A stretch of 64,000 bases of DNA from Lutibacter sp. B1 (GCF_012524075.1 NZ_JAAZUI010000002.1:148408-212407), one strand, 5' to 3'; numbered from the stretch's first letter, positions 38,969 through 48,707 are shown. A program made the numbers and translations. The notes: generated from the letters alone by a model not told the origin.

Positions 38969-39703
38969 ATGATTGGAATTATAAGTGCTATGCAAGAAGA
39001 AATTCAGGCGTTACTGCATCAACTTAAAAATGTTACAACTACCACAAAAGGAATGAGAACCTATTATACAGGAACTTTGTTTAACAAAAAAGTGGTTATT
39101 GTATTTTCTCGCTGGGGAAAAGTTGCTTCGGCAGCTACAACCACTCAATTAATTAATGATTTTAATGTTTCAGAGATTATTTTTACAGGTGTTGCGGGTG
39201 CTATTAAAGAAGAATTGAATATAGGTGATGTTGTTATTGGAAAACACCTATACCAACATGATTTGGATGCCACACCTTTTTATACACAATTTGAAGTTCC
39301 AATTTTAAAGAAAAAATATATTGAAACTAAAAATGCAACTAATTTAATACATGCTGCAAACTCCTTTTTATTGAGTTACGGAAGTTTTATTAACCTTGCA
39401 ATTGCTGAAGAATTTGATATTTATAACCCAAAAGTAATTCATGCAGATATTGCCAGCGGAGATCAGTTTATTTCGAGTTTAGATAAAATACAGCATCTCA
39501 ACACCGTTTTACCAACAGCTGCTTGTGTTGAAATGGAAGGTGCTGCTGTTGCACAAGTTTGTTTTGAATACACCATTCCTTTTTCTATTATTCGTATTAT
39601 TTCAGATAAAGCAAATGATAATTCGCATATCGATTTTTCAAAATTTGCCAATACAATTGCCAGCAATTATGCCTTAGGTATCTTGCAAAACTATTTTGCT
39701 TAA
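38969..39703 (+). CDS. mtnN: 5'-methylthioadenosine/S-adenosylhomocysteine nucleosidase
   Basis: Cleaves MTA and SAH to adenine plus the thio-sugar. 244 residues: MIGIISAMQEEIQALL, FTGVAGAI, SGDQFIS and the catalytic VEMEGAAVAQVC. Adenine released here could be handled by the adenine deaminase at 52297. It starts 11 bp after lolD, so may be cotranscribed. Confidence 0.94.
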   Translation: MIGIISAMQEEIQALLHQLKNVTTTTKGMRTYYTGTLFNKKVVIVFSRWGKVASAATTTQLINDFNVSEIIFTGVAGAIKEELNIGDVVIGKHLYQHDLDATPFYTQFEVPILKKKYIETKNATNLIHAANSFLLSYGSFINLAIAEEFDIYNPKVIHADIASGDQFISSLDKIQHLNTVLPTAACVEMEGAAVAQVCFEYTIPFSIIRIISDKANDNSHIDFSKFANTIASNYALGILQNYFA

Positions 39704-39727
39704 ATTTAGTTGAATTTTATATCTTTG
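39695..39727 (+). promoter_or_regulatory. Promoter of the BatA-domain gene
   Basis: TTTG (39695-39698) and TATCTTTG (39720-39727) are 21 bp apart; the ATG is 20 bp downstream. Confidence 0.5.
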
Positions 39728-39747
39728 ATAAACTTTGTTTATGAACA

Positions 39748-41706
39748 ATGCAATTTAAGTATCCTGAAATTTTATATGCACTTCTTTTATTAATTATTCC
39801 AATAATTGTTCATTTATTTCAGTTACAACGTTTTGTTAAAGTACCTTTTACCAATGTTAAGTTTTTACAAAAAATCGAAAAACAAACGCGTAAAAGTTCA
39901 CGCTTAAAAAAATGGCTTATTTTACTTACAAGAATGTTGGCTTTTACATGTTTAATTTTAGCTTTTGCACAACCCTATTTTTCAAAATATTCATTAAACC
40001 AAAAGTTTAAAACTTCTATTTATTTAGATAACTCTTTTAGTATGCAAGCTAAAGGTGAAAACGGTGAGTTATTAAAAAATGCAGGACAAAAAATTATTAA
40101 AAATTTAAACGAAGAAAATCAAGATATTTTAGTTTTTACAAATACTAAAAATTATAATAATTTAGATCCTAAAAATTTAAAAAACGAGCTTATAAATATA
40201 AAATATTCACCTGAATTATTGGATATAAACAGTATTTTATTAAAATTAAAAGACAATAAACCGGATGAAATAAATAGTTTAAATGAAAATATACTAATAT
40301 CTGATTTTCAAAATATTAATAATAAAAATAAAACTGTTTTCACAAATGTAAACTCGCCAATAAGACTTATAAAAATCATTCCTAAAAATACAAATAACAT
40401 TTTTATAGACAGTGTTTATTTAGGAAATGAAAAATTGACAGAAACCACCTTAAATGTAGTTGTAAAAAGTATAAAAAATACTACCGAAAATATAGCAATT
40501 TCTTTATATAACAACACCATTTTAATAGGTAAATCTACCTCTAAATTTAACAACTCAAAACTTTCAATTGTACAATTTACTATTCCAAATACCACTAATT
40601 TTAACGGTAAAATTTCTTTAACTGATGATGTTTTAGAATTTGATAACGACTTTTATTTTTCTATTTCAAAACCCGAAAAAATAAATGTTCTAAGTATTGG
40701 TAATTCTTCTGAATTTTTACCTAGAATTTACACCCAAAATGAATTTAATTTCACCTCTACTCCACTTCAAAAACTTAATTATAATACAATTCAAAATCAG
40801 CATTTGATAATTCTTAATGAAATTGAAAATATTCCTTCTGAATTAACTAAAAGTTTAAATGAGTTTTCAAAAAATGGTGGTAACCTTTTAGTAATTCCTT
40901 CTGAAAATTTAATGATAAATAGTTATAATAACTTATTAAATTCTTTAAATGTTGGAATTATTACTTCAAAAATTGAACAAGAACATTTAATTACATCCAT
41001 CAACTATAATCATCCTATAATCAATAATGTTTTTGAAAAAAAAGTATTTAATTTTCAATATCCTAAAACAACGCTTTATTACCAAACCAATTTTCAAAAT
41101 AGCTCTTCAATTATAAATTTAGACAATACACAACCTTTCATTTCAACTTCAAAAGTAGAAAACGGTTTTTTTTATTGGATTTCATCACCCTTAAATAAAG
41201 AAATTTCAACTTTTACGCAGTCTCCTTTAATAGTGCCTGTTTTTTACAATGTTGCCAAGCAAAGTTTAAATATAGAAGACTTATACTATACTATTAAACC
41301 TCAAAATGAAATAAATTTGAATACAGCAATGGAAAAAGATGAGGTTTTAAAAATGAAAAACGAAAAAATAGAGTTTATCCCTCTTCAAAATATATCACAA
41401 AATAAAGTAACACTTAAACTTGAAAATAACGATTTAGAAAGCGGGTTTTATAATATTATGAAAAATGAACAAATTATAAAAACAATCGCATTTAATTACA
41501 ATAGATCCGAAAGTGATTTAACTTATCTGGCTTTAGATTCGATTGCTGCAAACAATAAAAACATTACTGTTTCATCTGATATTGATGAAATTTTTGAAAA
41601 AATTAACAATCAACAAAAAATCAATTGGCTTTTTAAATGGTTTTTAGCATTTTCTGTCCTATTTTTGTTAATTGAAATGCTTATTTTAAAATATTTCAAA
41701 ATATGA
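39748..41706 (+). CDS. BatA-domain (aerotolerance regulator N-terminal) membrane protein
   Basis: 652 residues. The N-terminus carries the BatA domain (FKYPEILYALLLLIIPIIVHLFQLQRF, then a second helix about 58-75), a von Willebrand-like stretch with SIYLDNSFSMQ (about 95-105), a long extracytoplasmic part and a C-terminal membrane helix (about 630-648). Similar proteins are widespread in Bacteroidota, with unclear function. It overlaps the dihydroorotase-like gene by 4 bp. Confidence 0.85.
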   Translation: MQFKYPEILYALLLLIIPIIVHLFQLQRFVKVPFTNVKFLQKIEKQTRKSSRLKKWLILLTRMLAFTCLILAFAQPYFSKYSLNQKFKTSIYLDNSFSMQAKGENGELLKNAGQKIIKNLNEENQDILVFTNTKNYNNLDPKNLKNELINIKYSPELLDINSILLKLKDNKPDEINSLNENILISDFQNINNKNKTVFTNVNSPIRLIKIIPKNTNNIFIDSVYLGNEKLTETTLNVVVKSIKNTTENIAISLYNNTILIGKSTSKFNNSKLSIVQFTIPNTTNFNGKISLTDDVLEFDNDFYFSISKPEKINVLSIGNSSEFLPRIYTQNEFNFTSTPLQKLNYNTIQNQHLIILNEIENIPSELTKSLNEFSKNGGNLLVIPSENLMINSYNNLLNSLNVGIITSKIEQEHLITSINYNHPIINNVFEKKVFNFQYPKTTLYYQTNFQNSSSIINLDNTQPFISTSKVENGFFYWISSPLNKEISTFTQSPLIVPVFYNVAKQSLNIEDLYYTIKPQNEINLNTAMEKDEVLKMKNEKIEFIPLQNISQNKVTLKLENNDLESGFYNIMKNEQIIKTIAFNYNRSESDLTYLALDSIAANNKNITVSSDIDEIFEKINNQQKINWLFKWFLAFSVLFLLIEMLILKYFKI

Positions 41707-42959
41707 ACCTACTCATAAAATCTGCTACAATTATAGACAGTTCCAGTCCGTACCACAAACAACAAAAAGACATTTTAATAAAAAACGGTATTATTACCCA
41801 AATTTCAAATTCTATAAAAAATACTGATAATTTTAAAGAAATTAACTTAGAAAACCTTTACGTTTCTCAAGGTTGGTTCGATTCTAGTGTTTGTTTTGGA
41901 GAACCGGGTTTTGAAGAACGTGAAACTATTGAAAACGGACTTAAAACGGCTGCAAAAAGCGGATTTACAGCAGTTGCAGTAAATCCAAACACAAATCCTG
42001 TTGCCGACAATAATTCAACTATTGAATTTATTAAAAATAAAGGGAACGGATTTGCTACCACCTTATATCCTATTGGAAGTTTAACAAAACATGCTGATGG
42101 TAAAGATATTACCGAACTTTACGACATGCAAAACTCCGGAGCAATTGCTTTTGGAGATTACAATAAGCCTATTTGTGATGCAAATCTTTTAAAAATAGGG
42201 CTGCTTTATGCTCAAAATTTTGATGGATTAATTATTAGTTTTCCTCAAAACAAATCAATTGCAGGTGAAGGTTTAGTAAATGAAGAAGTAAATAGTACAA
42301 AAATTGGTTTAAAAGGAATTCCTGCCATGGCTGAAGAAATTCACATAGCACGTGATTTATTTATTTTGGAATATACCGGAGGAAGATTACATATACCTAC
42401 AATTTCAACAGAAAAATCAGTACAGCTTATCAAAGAAGCTAAAAAGAAAGGCTTAAAAGTTACATGTAGTGTAGCTGCTCACAATCTTGTATTAACTGAT
42501 GACGAAATAAAAGATTTTAATGCAAATACTAAAGTTTTACCTCCTTTAAGAACTCTAAAAGACACAAAAGCACTTATAAAAGGTTTAAATGAAGGAATTA
42601 TTGATGCCATTACAAGCGACCATAATCCGTTAGATATTGAACATAAAAAAGTTGAATACAAAAACGCTAAATTTGGCACAATTGGACTAGAAAGTTTGTT
42701 TGGTGCATTAAATAAAAATATTGATTTAGAAATATTAATTGAAGGACTAACTACAAAACCAAAAACTGTATTTAATATTGAGTACTATTCAATAAAAGAA
42801 GGTGAAAAAGCAAATTTAACATTGTTTAATCCTAATTTTGAATCTATTTTTACTGAAAAAGATATTTTATCTACTTCAAAAAATGCCATTTTCTTAAATA
42901 AAAAGATGAAAGGAAAGGTTTATGGAATAATTTCAAATAAAAAAATTATATTAAATTAA
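41703..42959 (+). CDS. Dihydroorotase-like protein lacking metal ligands
   Basis: 418 residues, clearly of the amidohydrolase/dihydroorotase family (class with PNTNPV, GFTAVAVNPNT, TSDHNPL and the terminal KANLTLFNP). However, the signature DxHxHxRxPG reads D60-S-S-V-C-F-G-E-P-G69, so both His and the Arg are replaced; HCED becomes SFPQN and HVST becomes TIST. It is therefore probably not a working dihydroorotase. Non-catalytic dihydroorotase homologues in some bacteria support aspartate transcarbamoylase, but no pyrB is in the window. Confidence 0.88.
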   Translation: MNLLIKSATIIDSSSPYHKQQKDILIKNGIITQISNSIKNTDNFKEINLENLYVSQGWFDSSVCFGEPGFEERETIENGLKTAAKSGFTAVAVNPNTNPVADNNSTIEFIKNKGNGFATTLYPIGSLTKHADGKDITELYDMQNSGAIAFGDYNKPICDANLLKIGLLYAQNFDGLIISFPQNKSIAGEGLVNEEVNSTKIGLKGIPAMAEEIHIARDLFILEYTGGRLHIPTISTEKSVQLIKEAKKKGLKVTCSVAAHNLVLTDDEIKDFNANTKVLPPLRTLKDTKALIKGLNEGIIDAITSDHNPLDIEHKKVEYKNAKFGTIGLESLFGALNKNIDLEILIEGLTTKPKTVFNIEYYSIKEGEKANLTLFNPNFESIFTEKDILSTSKNAIFLNKKMKGKVYGIISNKKIILN

Positions 42960-42994
42960 TATATTTATACTAACTAAAACTAAAAAACCATTTT

Positions 42995-43321
42995 ATGGAA
43001 AATCAAACAGTAAAAGAAGGTAAAACTACTGCTATTATAAGTTATATTACCTGGATAGGGACTTTAATTGCTTTTATTATGAACAACAGCAAAAGAAATT
43101 CATTTGCTTCTTTTCATATCCGCCAAATGTTAGGCATTTTGGTGTTAAGTATAGTAGCCAGCCTTATAGGAAGGTACATCAATGGGTTTTTAGGCTGGTT
43201 AACCGGTGTACTTACATTCGTTTTGTGGATTGTTGGATTTATTGGAGCATTACAAGGTGAAGAAAAAAGAGTGCCTTTTTTAGGTGACCAATTTCAAGAT
43301 TGGTTTAAAGGAATAAGTTAA
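42995..43321 (+). CDS. DUF4870-like small membrane protein
   Basis: 108 residues with three hydrophobic helices (about 12-28, 45-62, 70-86). It resembles DUF4870/YIP1-type small membrane proteins: AIISYITWIGTLIAFIMN, FASFHIRQ. Function unknown. Closed by a terminator at 43342-43370. Confidence 0.75.
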   Translation: MENQTVKEGKTTAIISYITWIGTLIAFIMNNSKRNSFASFHIRQMLGILVLSIVASLIGRYINGFLGWLTGVLTFVLWIVGFIGALQGEEKRVPFLGDQFQDWFKGIS

Positions 43322-43341
43322 ACAAATAAAATTTTATATTT

Positions 43342-43370
43342 AAAGTCGCGCTACAAAACGCGACTTTTTA
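43342..43370 (+). terminator. Intrinsic terminator
   Basis: GC-rich stem AAAGTCGCG / CGCGACTTT with an 8-nt loop, followed by T residues. Confidence 0.85.
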
Positions 43371-43380
43371 ATTTTTAAAC

Positions 43381-44034
43381 ATGAAAGAACTTTCTTTAAA
43401 ATATTTAGTAAAAGAACCTAATTTTATAACAGAAAAAACACCACTGCTTATTTTGTTACATGGTTATGGAAGCAATGAAGAAGATTTATTTTCGTTCGAA
43501 ACACAATTACCCGATAACTTTCTAATTATAAGTGCCAGAGCACCTCAATCCTTAACTTTTGGAGGATATGCTTGGTATACTATTCATTTTGAAAGTCCGC
43601 AAAAAAAGTTTTCAGATATACCAGAAGCTATTGAAGCGAGAGAAAAAATAGCTGTTTTTATTGATGAAATTCAAAAAAAATATAAAATTTCATCTGATAA
43701 AACATTTTTACTGGGATTTAGCCAAGGAGCAATTTTAAGTTATTCAATAGCATTAAATTATCCTGAAAAAGTTCAAAAAATTATAGCCTTAAGTGGTTAT
43801 ATAAATTCTGATTTACTACCCAATACTATTGAAAATAAAAATTACTCTAAATTAGATTTTTTTATATCACACGGAAGTGTAGATCAGGTAATTCCTGTAG
43901 AATGGGCAAGAAAAGCTCCTGAAGTTTTAAATGAATTAACCATTAAAAACAGTTACAAAGAATATCCTGTTGGGCATGGTGTTGCCCCTCAAAACTTTTT
44001 CGATTTTAAAAAATGGATGGAAGAAAGAATGTAA
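43381..44034 (+). CDS. Alpha/beta hydrolase (carboxylesterase/phospholipase type)
   Basis: 217 residues. Serine hydrolase fold with oxyanion LLHGYGSNEEDL, nucleophile elbow GFSQG, Asp in SHGSVDQVIP and His in VGHGVAP, which is the complete triad of the carboxylesterase/lysophospholipase subgroup. Natural substrate unknown. Confidence 0.9.
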   Translation: MKELSLKYLVKEPNFITEKTPLLILLHGYGSNEEDLFSFETQLPDNFLIISARAPQSLTFGGYAWYTIHFESPQKKFSDIPEAIEAREKIAVFIDEIQKKYKISSDKTFLLGFSQGAILSYSIALNYPEKVQKIIALSGYINSDLLPNTIENKNYSKLDFFISHGSVDQVIPVEWARKAPEVLNELTIKNSYKEYPVGHGVAPQNFFDFKKWMEERM

Positions 44035-44101
44035 GTGTAACTTATGTTAAATTTCATTTATAACATTATTGATAAAATTGTACTTTAAAAAATAAATAAA
44101 A

Positions 44102-44842
44102 ATGGAGATTTTAGGTATTGATGTTGGAGGAACCGGTATAAAAGGTGCCTTAGTAAATATTAAAACAGGTGAACTTACAACTGAAAGACATAGAATTAGA
44201 ACACCCAAAAATGCAACACCAAAAGCAGTTGCAAAAAAAATTCAAAAAATAATAGATCATTTTCAGTGGAACGGTTTAGTAGGATGTGGTTTCCCAACGC
44301 CTTTAATGCATGGAAAATGTATAACCGGAGGTAACTTACACGAAAAATGGGAAGGTGTAAATGTTAAAGACCTATTTAAAGAAAAAACCGGAAACGAGTT
44401 TTCTGTAGTAAATGATGCTGATGCGGCCGGACTAGCAGAGGTTAACTTTGGTATAGGGAAAAATAAAAAAGGTGTGGTTGTGATGATTACGTTAGGTACC
44501 GGAATAGGTTCTGGTATTTTTTTAGATGGAAAACTTTTGCCAAATACCGAACTTGGACATATTTTTACTGAAAAAGGAGAAGAATTCGAAAATTATGCTG
44601 CTGATTCTGTCAGAAAAAAAGAATCACTTACTCAAAAACAATGGGGAAAAAGGCTTCATGAATATTTTAGACATTTACAACTCATACTATCACCAGATCT
44701 TATAATTATTGGTGGAAGTGCCAGTAAGAGGATTGAAAAATATGAGAAACAAATTGATATTAGTATTCCTTTAGTAGCCGCAGAATCACAAAATGATGCC
44801 GGTATTATAGGTGCTGCAGTTGCTGCAAAATATCATTTATAG
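44102..44842 (+). CDS. ppgK: Polyphosphate glucokinase (ROK family)
   Basis: 246 residues. Begins with [14 protein letters not shown], has [11 protein letters not shown] and LGTGIGSG and ELGHI, typical of PPGK enzymes that phosphorylate glucose with polyphosphate and/or ATP. It is shorter than standard ROK glucokinases and lacks their cysteine zinc motif, which fits PPGK. Single gene. Confidence 0.88.
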   Translation: MEILGIDVGGTGIKGALVNIKTGELTTERHRIRTPKNATPKAVAKKIQKIIDHFQWNGLVGCGFPTPLMHGKCITGGNLHEKWEGVNVKDLFKEKTGNEFSVVNDADAAGLAEVNFGIGKNKKGVVVMITLGTGIGSGIFLDGKLLPNTELGHIFTEKGEEFENYAADSVRKKESLTQKQWGKRLHEYFRHLQLILSPDLIIIGGSASKRIEKYEKQIDISIPLVAAESQNDAGIIGAAVAAKYHL

Positions 44843-44951
44843 CCTAAAATTTTACTTCTTGTTTATTACAAACTTTAAATTTTAGACTAATTAGGATTAA
44901 AAATAATTAATCAACTATATTTGATTTAATTATTAAACGCTGATCCTTACA

Positions 44952-45584
44952 ATGGAATTTAATTATTTTAAAAATAACATTTCAAAACTTATAGATATAT
45001 CTATAGGAGGGCTAGAGGCTCAATTTAAATTAGCACCAAAACTTAGAGTAAAACCAACTGAAGAATTACTAAAAAAAAATAACGCAAAAAAAGCAGCAGT
45101 TTTATCACTTTTTTATCCCGATAAAAATAATGAAACTTGCTTTTTATTAACCCTAAGAGCTCATTACGATGGTACTCATGCTTCTCAAATCAGTTTTCCC
45201 GGCGGAAAATTTGACCCAAACGATGTTAACTTAGAGAATACTGCATTACGAGAAACCTATGAAGAAGTTGGAATTGATAGCAAAACTATTTCTATCTTCA
45301 AACAAATGACAGATGTATACATACCTCCCAGTAATTTTATAGTCACGCCTTTTTTAGGTTTAGTTGATTATAATCCTACTTTTATTAAAAATCATGAAGT
45401 TGAAGAATTAATTAACGTTACGTTAAGTGATTTATTAAAAAAAACTTCAATTACTAAAACAATTTTAAACACATCGTATGCAAAAAACATAAGTGTACCC
45501 TGTTTTAAATTTAACAACCATATTGTTTGGGGAGCTACAGCCATGATGCTTAGTGAAATTAGAGATTTATTAAAACACTTTTAA
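44952..45584 (+). CDS. Nudix hydrolase, CoA pyrophosphatase type
   Basis: 210 residues. Nudix box GGKFDPNDVNLENTALRETY followed by EEVGI (GX5EX7REUXEEXGU pattern, with the first acidic position less canonical). The N-terminal FLLTLRAHYDGTHASQISFPGG matches the CoA-diphosphatase (NudL/YeaB) group. Likely degrades CoA or oxidised CoA. Confidence 0.88.
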   Translation: MEFNYFKNNISKLIDISIGGLEAQFKLAPKLRVKPTEELLKKNNAKKAAVLSLFYPDKNNETCFLLTLRAHYDGTHASQISFPGGKFDPNDVNLENTALRETYEEVGIDSKTISIFKQMTDVYIPPSNFIVTPFLGLVDYNPTFIKNHEVEELINVTLSDLLKKTSITKTILNTSYAKNISVPCFKFNNHIVWGATAMMLSEIRDLLKHF

Positions 45585-45634
45585 TATATATTTTTATTAA
45601 ATTTGTACTTCATTCAAAATACTAAACCAATTAA

Positions 45635-46447
45635 ATGCCCATTTTTAAGAAAAATCCATTCGGACATATTTTATTTTTAAAAAAATGGCTGATACGTATA
45701 TTTGGTGTGGTGTCACACGGACGATATCACCGTTTTAATAAACTTCAAATTGAAGGATCTGAAATAATAAGAGATTTACCGGAAACTAACGTTTTATTTG
45801 TATCAAATCATCAAACATATTTTGCTGATGTTGCTGCTATGCTTCATGTTTTCAACGCTTCCTTAAAAGGAAGGATTGACTCACTTAAAAACATAGGATA
45901 CATTTGGAACCCCAAATTAAATATTTATTTTGTTGCAGCTTCAGAAACCATGAAATCGGGTCTATTACCAAAAATATTTGCTTATGCAGGCTCTGTTTCT
46001 ATAGAAAGGACTTGGCGTAGTGCAGGAAAAGAGGTTAATCGACAAGTTAAAATGTCAGATATAAGTAATATTGGTAAGGCTTTAAATGACGGATGGGTTA
46101 TCACCTTTCCACAAGGTACTACTAAGCCTTTTAAACCCATTAGAAGAGGTACTGCTCACATAATTAAAACATACAAACCAATTGTTATACCAATTGTTAT
46201 TGATGGTTTTAGAAGATCTTTCGATAAAAAAGGGCTTGCCATAAAAAAAAGAAATGTTTTACAATCAATGGTTATAAAACAACCTATGGAAATTGATTAC
46301 GAAAATGATACCATTGATGAAATAGTTGAAAAAATTGAAATGGGAATTGAGCAACATCCTTCATTTTTAAAAGTAATCCCTGCAGAAGAATATCAACGAC
46401 AAGAAGAAGAACTAAACAAAAAAAGAGAATTTTGGAATTTGTATTAA
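45635..46447 (+). CDS. 1-acyl-glycerol-3-phosphate acyltransferase-like protein
   Basis: 270 residues, PlsC/LPLAT fold. The catalytic region reads VSNHQTYFADV: His to Asp spacing is HX5D rather than the usual HX4D. The later motif FPQGTTKP corresponds to FPEGTR, and PIVIPIVIDGF is the membrane-substrate motif. Probably acylates lysophosphatidate or a related lipid. A bidirectional terminator follows. Confidence 0.85.
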   Translation: MPIFKKNPFGHILFLKKWLIRIFGVVSHGRYHRFNKLQIEGSEIIRDLPETNVLFVSNHQTYFADVAAMLHVFNASLKGRIDSLKNIGYIWNPKLNIYFVAASETMKSGLLPKIFAYAGSVSIERTWRSAGKEVNRQVKMSDISNIGKALNDGWVITFPQGTTKPFKPIRRGTAHIIKTYKPIVIPIVIDGFRRSFDKKGLAIKKRNVLQSMVIKQPMEIDYENDTIDEIVEKIEMGIEQHPSFLKVIPAEEYQRQEEELNKKREFWNLY

Positions 46448-46450
46448 ATA

Positions 46451-46484
46451 AAAAAAGCTGTGTTTAAAACACAGCTTTTTTATT
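46451..46484. terminator. Bidirectional intrinsic terminator
   Basis: AAAAAAGCTGTGTTT / AAACACAGCTTTTTT between the acyltransferase gene and converging dps. Confidence 0.9.
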
Positions 46485-46508
46485 TGTATAAAAATCTAAA
46501 TTAACTAA

Positions 46509-46979
46509 CTAGTTCAACCATGCATTTAACATCCAAATTGTTTTTTCTTGTTCAGAAATAAAATCACTCATCATTGCATTAGTTCCTTCATCATTTGCTT
46601 CATCAGATTCATCTAATAAAACTCTTTCTATCTTCAATAATTCAGATAAAGAATTTACTACTAATTTCATCGATTCAACATCATTTCTTATATTTTTCCC
46701 AACAGGCACTTTTGAATGCTCTATATAATCAGTAAAAGTATGTAAAGGCGTACCTCCTAAAGTTAAAATACGTTCTGCTATTAAATCTATTTTTTCTTGA
46801 GAATCTGTATAAAATTCTTCAAACTTTGCATGTAATTCAAAAAACTTTTTCCCTTTAATATTCCAATGTAAACCCCTTAAATTTTGGTAATACACCTGAA
46901 AATTTGCTAATAAACTATTTAAACCTACTACTAAATCTTCAGTTTTGTTTTTGTCTAATCCAATAATTGTTGTACTCAT
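46509..46979 (-). CDS. dps: Dps-family DNA-protection ferritin
   Basis: 156 residues, four-helix ferritin-like. Ferroxidase-site residues are visible in GLHWNIKGKKFFELHAKFEEFYTD and the following DLIAERI. Dps dodecamers oxidise iron with peroxide and protect DNA. It is transcribed away from oxyR across a 120-bp gap, a classic arrangement for peroxide-induced control. Confidence 0.94.
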   Translation of the reverse strand: MSTTIIGLDKNKTEDLVVGLNSLLANFQVYYQNLRGLHWNIKGKKFFELHAKFEEFYTDSQEKIDLIAERILTLGGTPLHTFTDYIEHSKVPVGKNIRNDVESMKLVVNSLSELLKIERVLLDESDEANDEGTNAMMSDFISEQEKTIWMLNAWLN

Positions 46980-47099
46980 TTTTATATAAATTTTGTATTA
47001 TTTCTTATTTATTTCTATACAAATTTCAACAAAAAAAAACATAAAATACCATAATTATTATTGATAGTTTTAATATCTTTATCGGAAATATTTATAGTT

Positions 47100-48047
47100 A
47101 TGACAATTACCCAACTAAAGTACGTTTTAGCAGTAGCAGAATATAAAAATTTTACAATTGCCTCTGAAAATTGTTTTGTTACACAACCAACTTTAAGCAT
47201 GCAAATTCAAAAACTTGAAGAAGAATTAAATGTTCAAATTTTTAATAGAAATAAAAAACCTATTCAGCTAACTGAAGTAGGAAACAAAATTGTTGAACAA
47301 GCTAAAATTATTGTTGATGAAAGCAACAGAATAAACGATATTGTAGATCAACAAAAAGGCTTTGTTGGTGGTGATTTTAAATTAGGAATTATACCTACAA
47401 TAATGCCAACTCTACTCCCACTTTTTTTAAAATCTTTTATAAAAAAATATCCAAAAATAAATTTACAAATTGAAGAACTTACAACTGAAGATCTTGTAAA
47501 AAAACTATCTGAAGGTCATTTAGATGTTGCTATTGCTGCAACACCTTTAGAAAATGAAATTATTAAAGAGCGAGTGTTGTATTACGAACCTTTTGTTGGA
47601 TTTGTACCTACAGAACATAGACTTTTTAAAAATGAGACTATTGATGTGACAGATTTAGATATTGATGATATTTTATTATTGGAAGAAGGCCATTGTTTTA
47701 CTGAAAATGTTATTAATTTATGCAGTGCTTTTGGCAATAAAAATCAGCAATTTCAAATTCACAGTGGAAGTTTTGAGACTTTAATTAAATTATCAAAAGA
47801 AGGTCTTGGCATGACCTTATTACCTTATTTACAAACTTTAGATATAAATGATACAGATAAAATTTATTTAAGAGAATTTAAAGATCCCGTACCTGCCAGA
47901 GAAGTTAGTATTATCTACCATAAATCTCAATTAAAAATACATTTAATAGATGCGTTAAAAAATGTAATAGATAGTGTTATTAGAGGTGTAATTGCATTTA
48001 ATGATGTAAAAATAATAAGCCCTTTACAACAAAAAAAAGGAGTTTAA
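47100..48047 (+). CDS. oxyR: Hydrogen-peroxide-sensing LysR regulator OxyR
   Basis: 315 residues from ATG 47100. N-terminal winged helix (MTITQLKYVLAVAEYKNFTIA) and a LysR effector domain. The redox cysteines fall at C199 and C208 (EEGHCFTENVINLC), the same numbering as the E. coli OxyR disulfide pair. This, plus divergent dps, makes OxyR a firm call. The terminator overlaps its stop codon. Confidence 0.95.
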   Translation: MTITQLKYVLAVAEYKNFTIASENCFVTQPTLSMQIQKLEEELNVQIFNRNKKPIQLTEVGNKIVEQAKIIVDESNRINDIVDQQKGFVGGDFKLGIIPTIMPTLLPLFLKSFIKKYPKINLQIEELTTEDLVKKLSEGHLDVAIAATPLENEIIKERVLYYEPFVGFVPTEHRLFKNETIDVTDLDIDDILLLEEGHCFTENVINLCSAFGNKNQQFQIHSGSFETLIKLSKEGLGMTLLPYLQTLDINDTDKIYLREFKDPVPAREVSIIYHKSQLKIHLIDALKNVIDSVIRGVIAFNDVKIISPLQQKKGV

Positions 48048-48060
48048 AAACTCCTTTTAT
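48033..48060. terminator. Bidirectional terminator overlapping two stop codons
   Basis: AAAAGGAGTTT / AAACTCCTTTT spans the end of oxyR and the end of the converging 70-residue gene, whose stops overlap by 4 bp. Confidence 0.8.
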
Positions 48061-48256
48061 CATTTTTTATTTCAATTAAGCAAACGTGTAACTCAGGTTT
48101 ATTTAATGTAAATTGTTTTAACCAAACGTATAATTCTTTAATTTCATAAGGTAGCAGCCTATCAACTGCTTTTTCTAACTCCTTTTTAAACAAATCTTTG
48201 TTAAAGCTAACTTTTTCAAGTACCGTTTTAGTGTACTCAAACATTGCTCTTGCCAT
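48044..48256 (-). CDS. Small conserved-looking hypothetical protein
   Basis: 70 residues, MARAMFEYTKTVLEKVSF at the start, Lys/Glu rich and probably helical in the first two thirds, ending in a strand-like HVCLIEIKN. No signal peptide or membrane helix. No family recognised. Coding is supported by a shared terminator placed exactly at the two converging stops. Confidence 0.65.
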   Translation of the reverse strand: MARAMFEYTKTVLEKVSFNKDLFKKELEKAVDRLLPYEIKELYVWLKQFTLNKPELHVCLIEIKNDKRSF

Positions 48257-48369
48257 ATGTTATAGGGTTTTAATTGGTATATAAATATGAACGTATATTT
48301 TTATTTTTTTATTATACTAATATACAAAAAAAGTTCTTAAAAAAAGTGTTAAAAATAACCTTTTAGCTT

Positions 48370-48636
48370 TTAAAGTTTATTTACTTTGTCAATCAATTTT
48401 TTTGCTGTTTCTTCTAACTCAGCATTTAATGATTTGAAATATGCTTTTTTATTATCTATACCTTTAACATGAATTTTATCAATAAAAGCATCGTATGTTT
48501 CAATAGCTTCATCTATAATTGCCTCTGAAGGTTTAGTATCAGCTTTAGGGTTCATTAGTTCCCAAGTATAGCACTCTTCAATAATATCTCCTAAAACGTA
48601 ATTAGCATCCTTTTTTAAATTTTTTATACTTGCCAT
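48370..48636 (-). CDS. Small helical hypothetical protein
   Basis: 88 residues from ATG 48636 (MASIKNLKKDANYVLGDII); a longer in-frame start at 48687 would add an unlikely hydrophobic lead. Acidic, helical, cytoplasmic, with no recognised domain. The sequence has the look of a widespread Bacteroidota small protein, but I cannot name a family. Confidence 0.65.
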   Translation of the reverse strand: MASIKNLKKDANYVLGDIIEECYTWELMNPKADTKPSEAIIDEAIETYDAFIDKIHVKGIDNKKAYFKSLNAELEETAKKLIDKVNKL

Positions 48637-48707
48637 AATATTTTTTATTTTTGGGTACAAATTTACAAGAATTTGGTTCATTAACATATAATTAATATAA
48701 TTATTCT

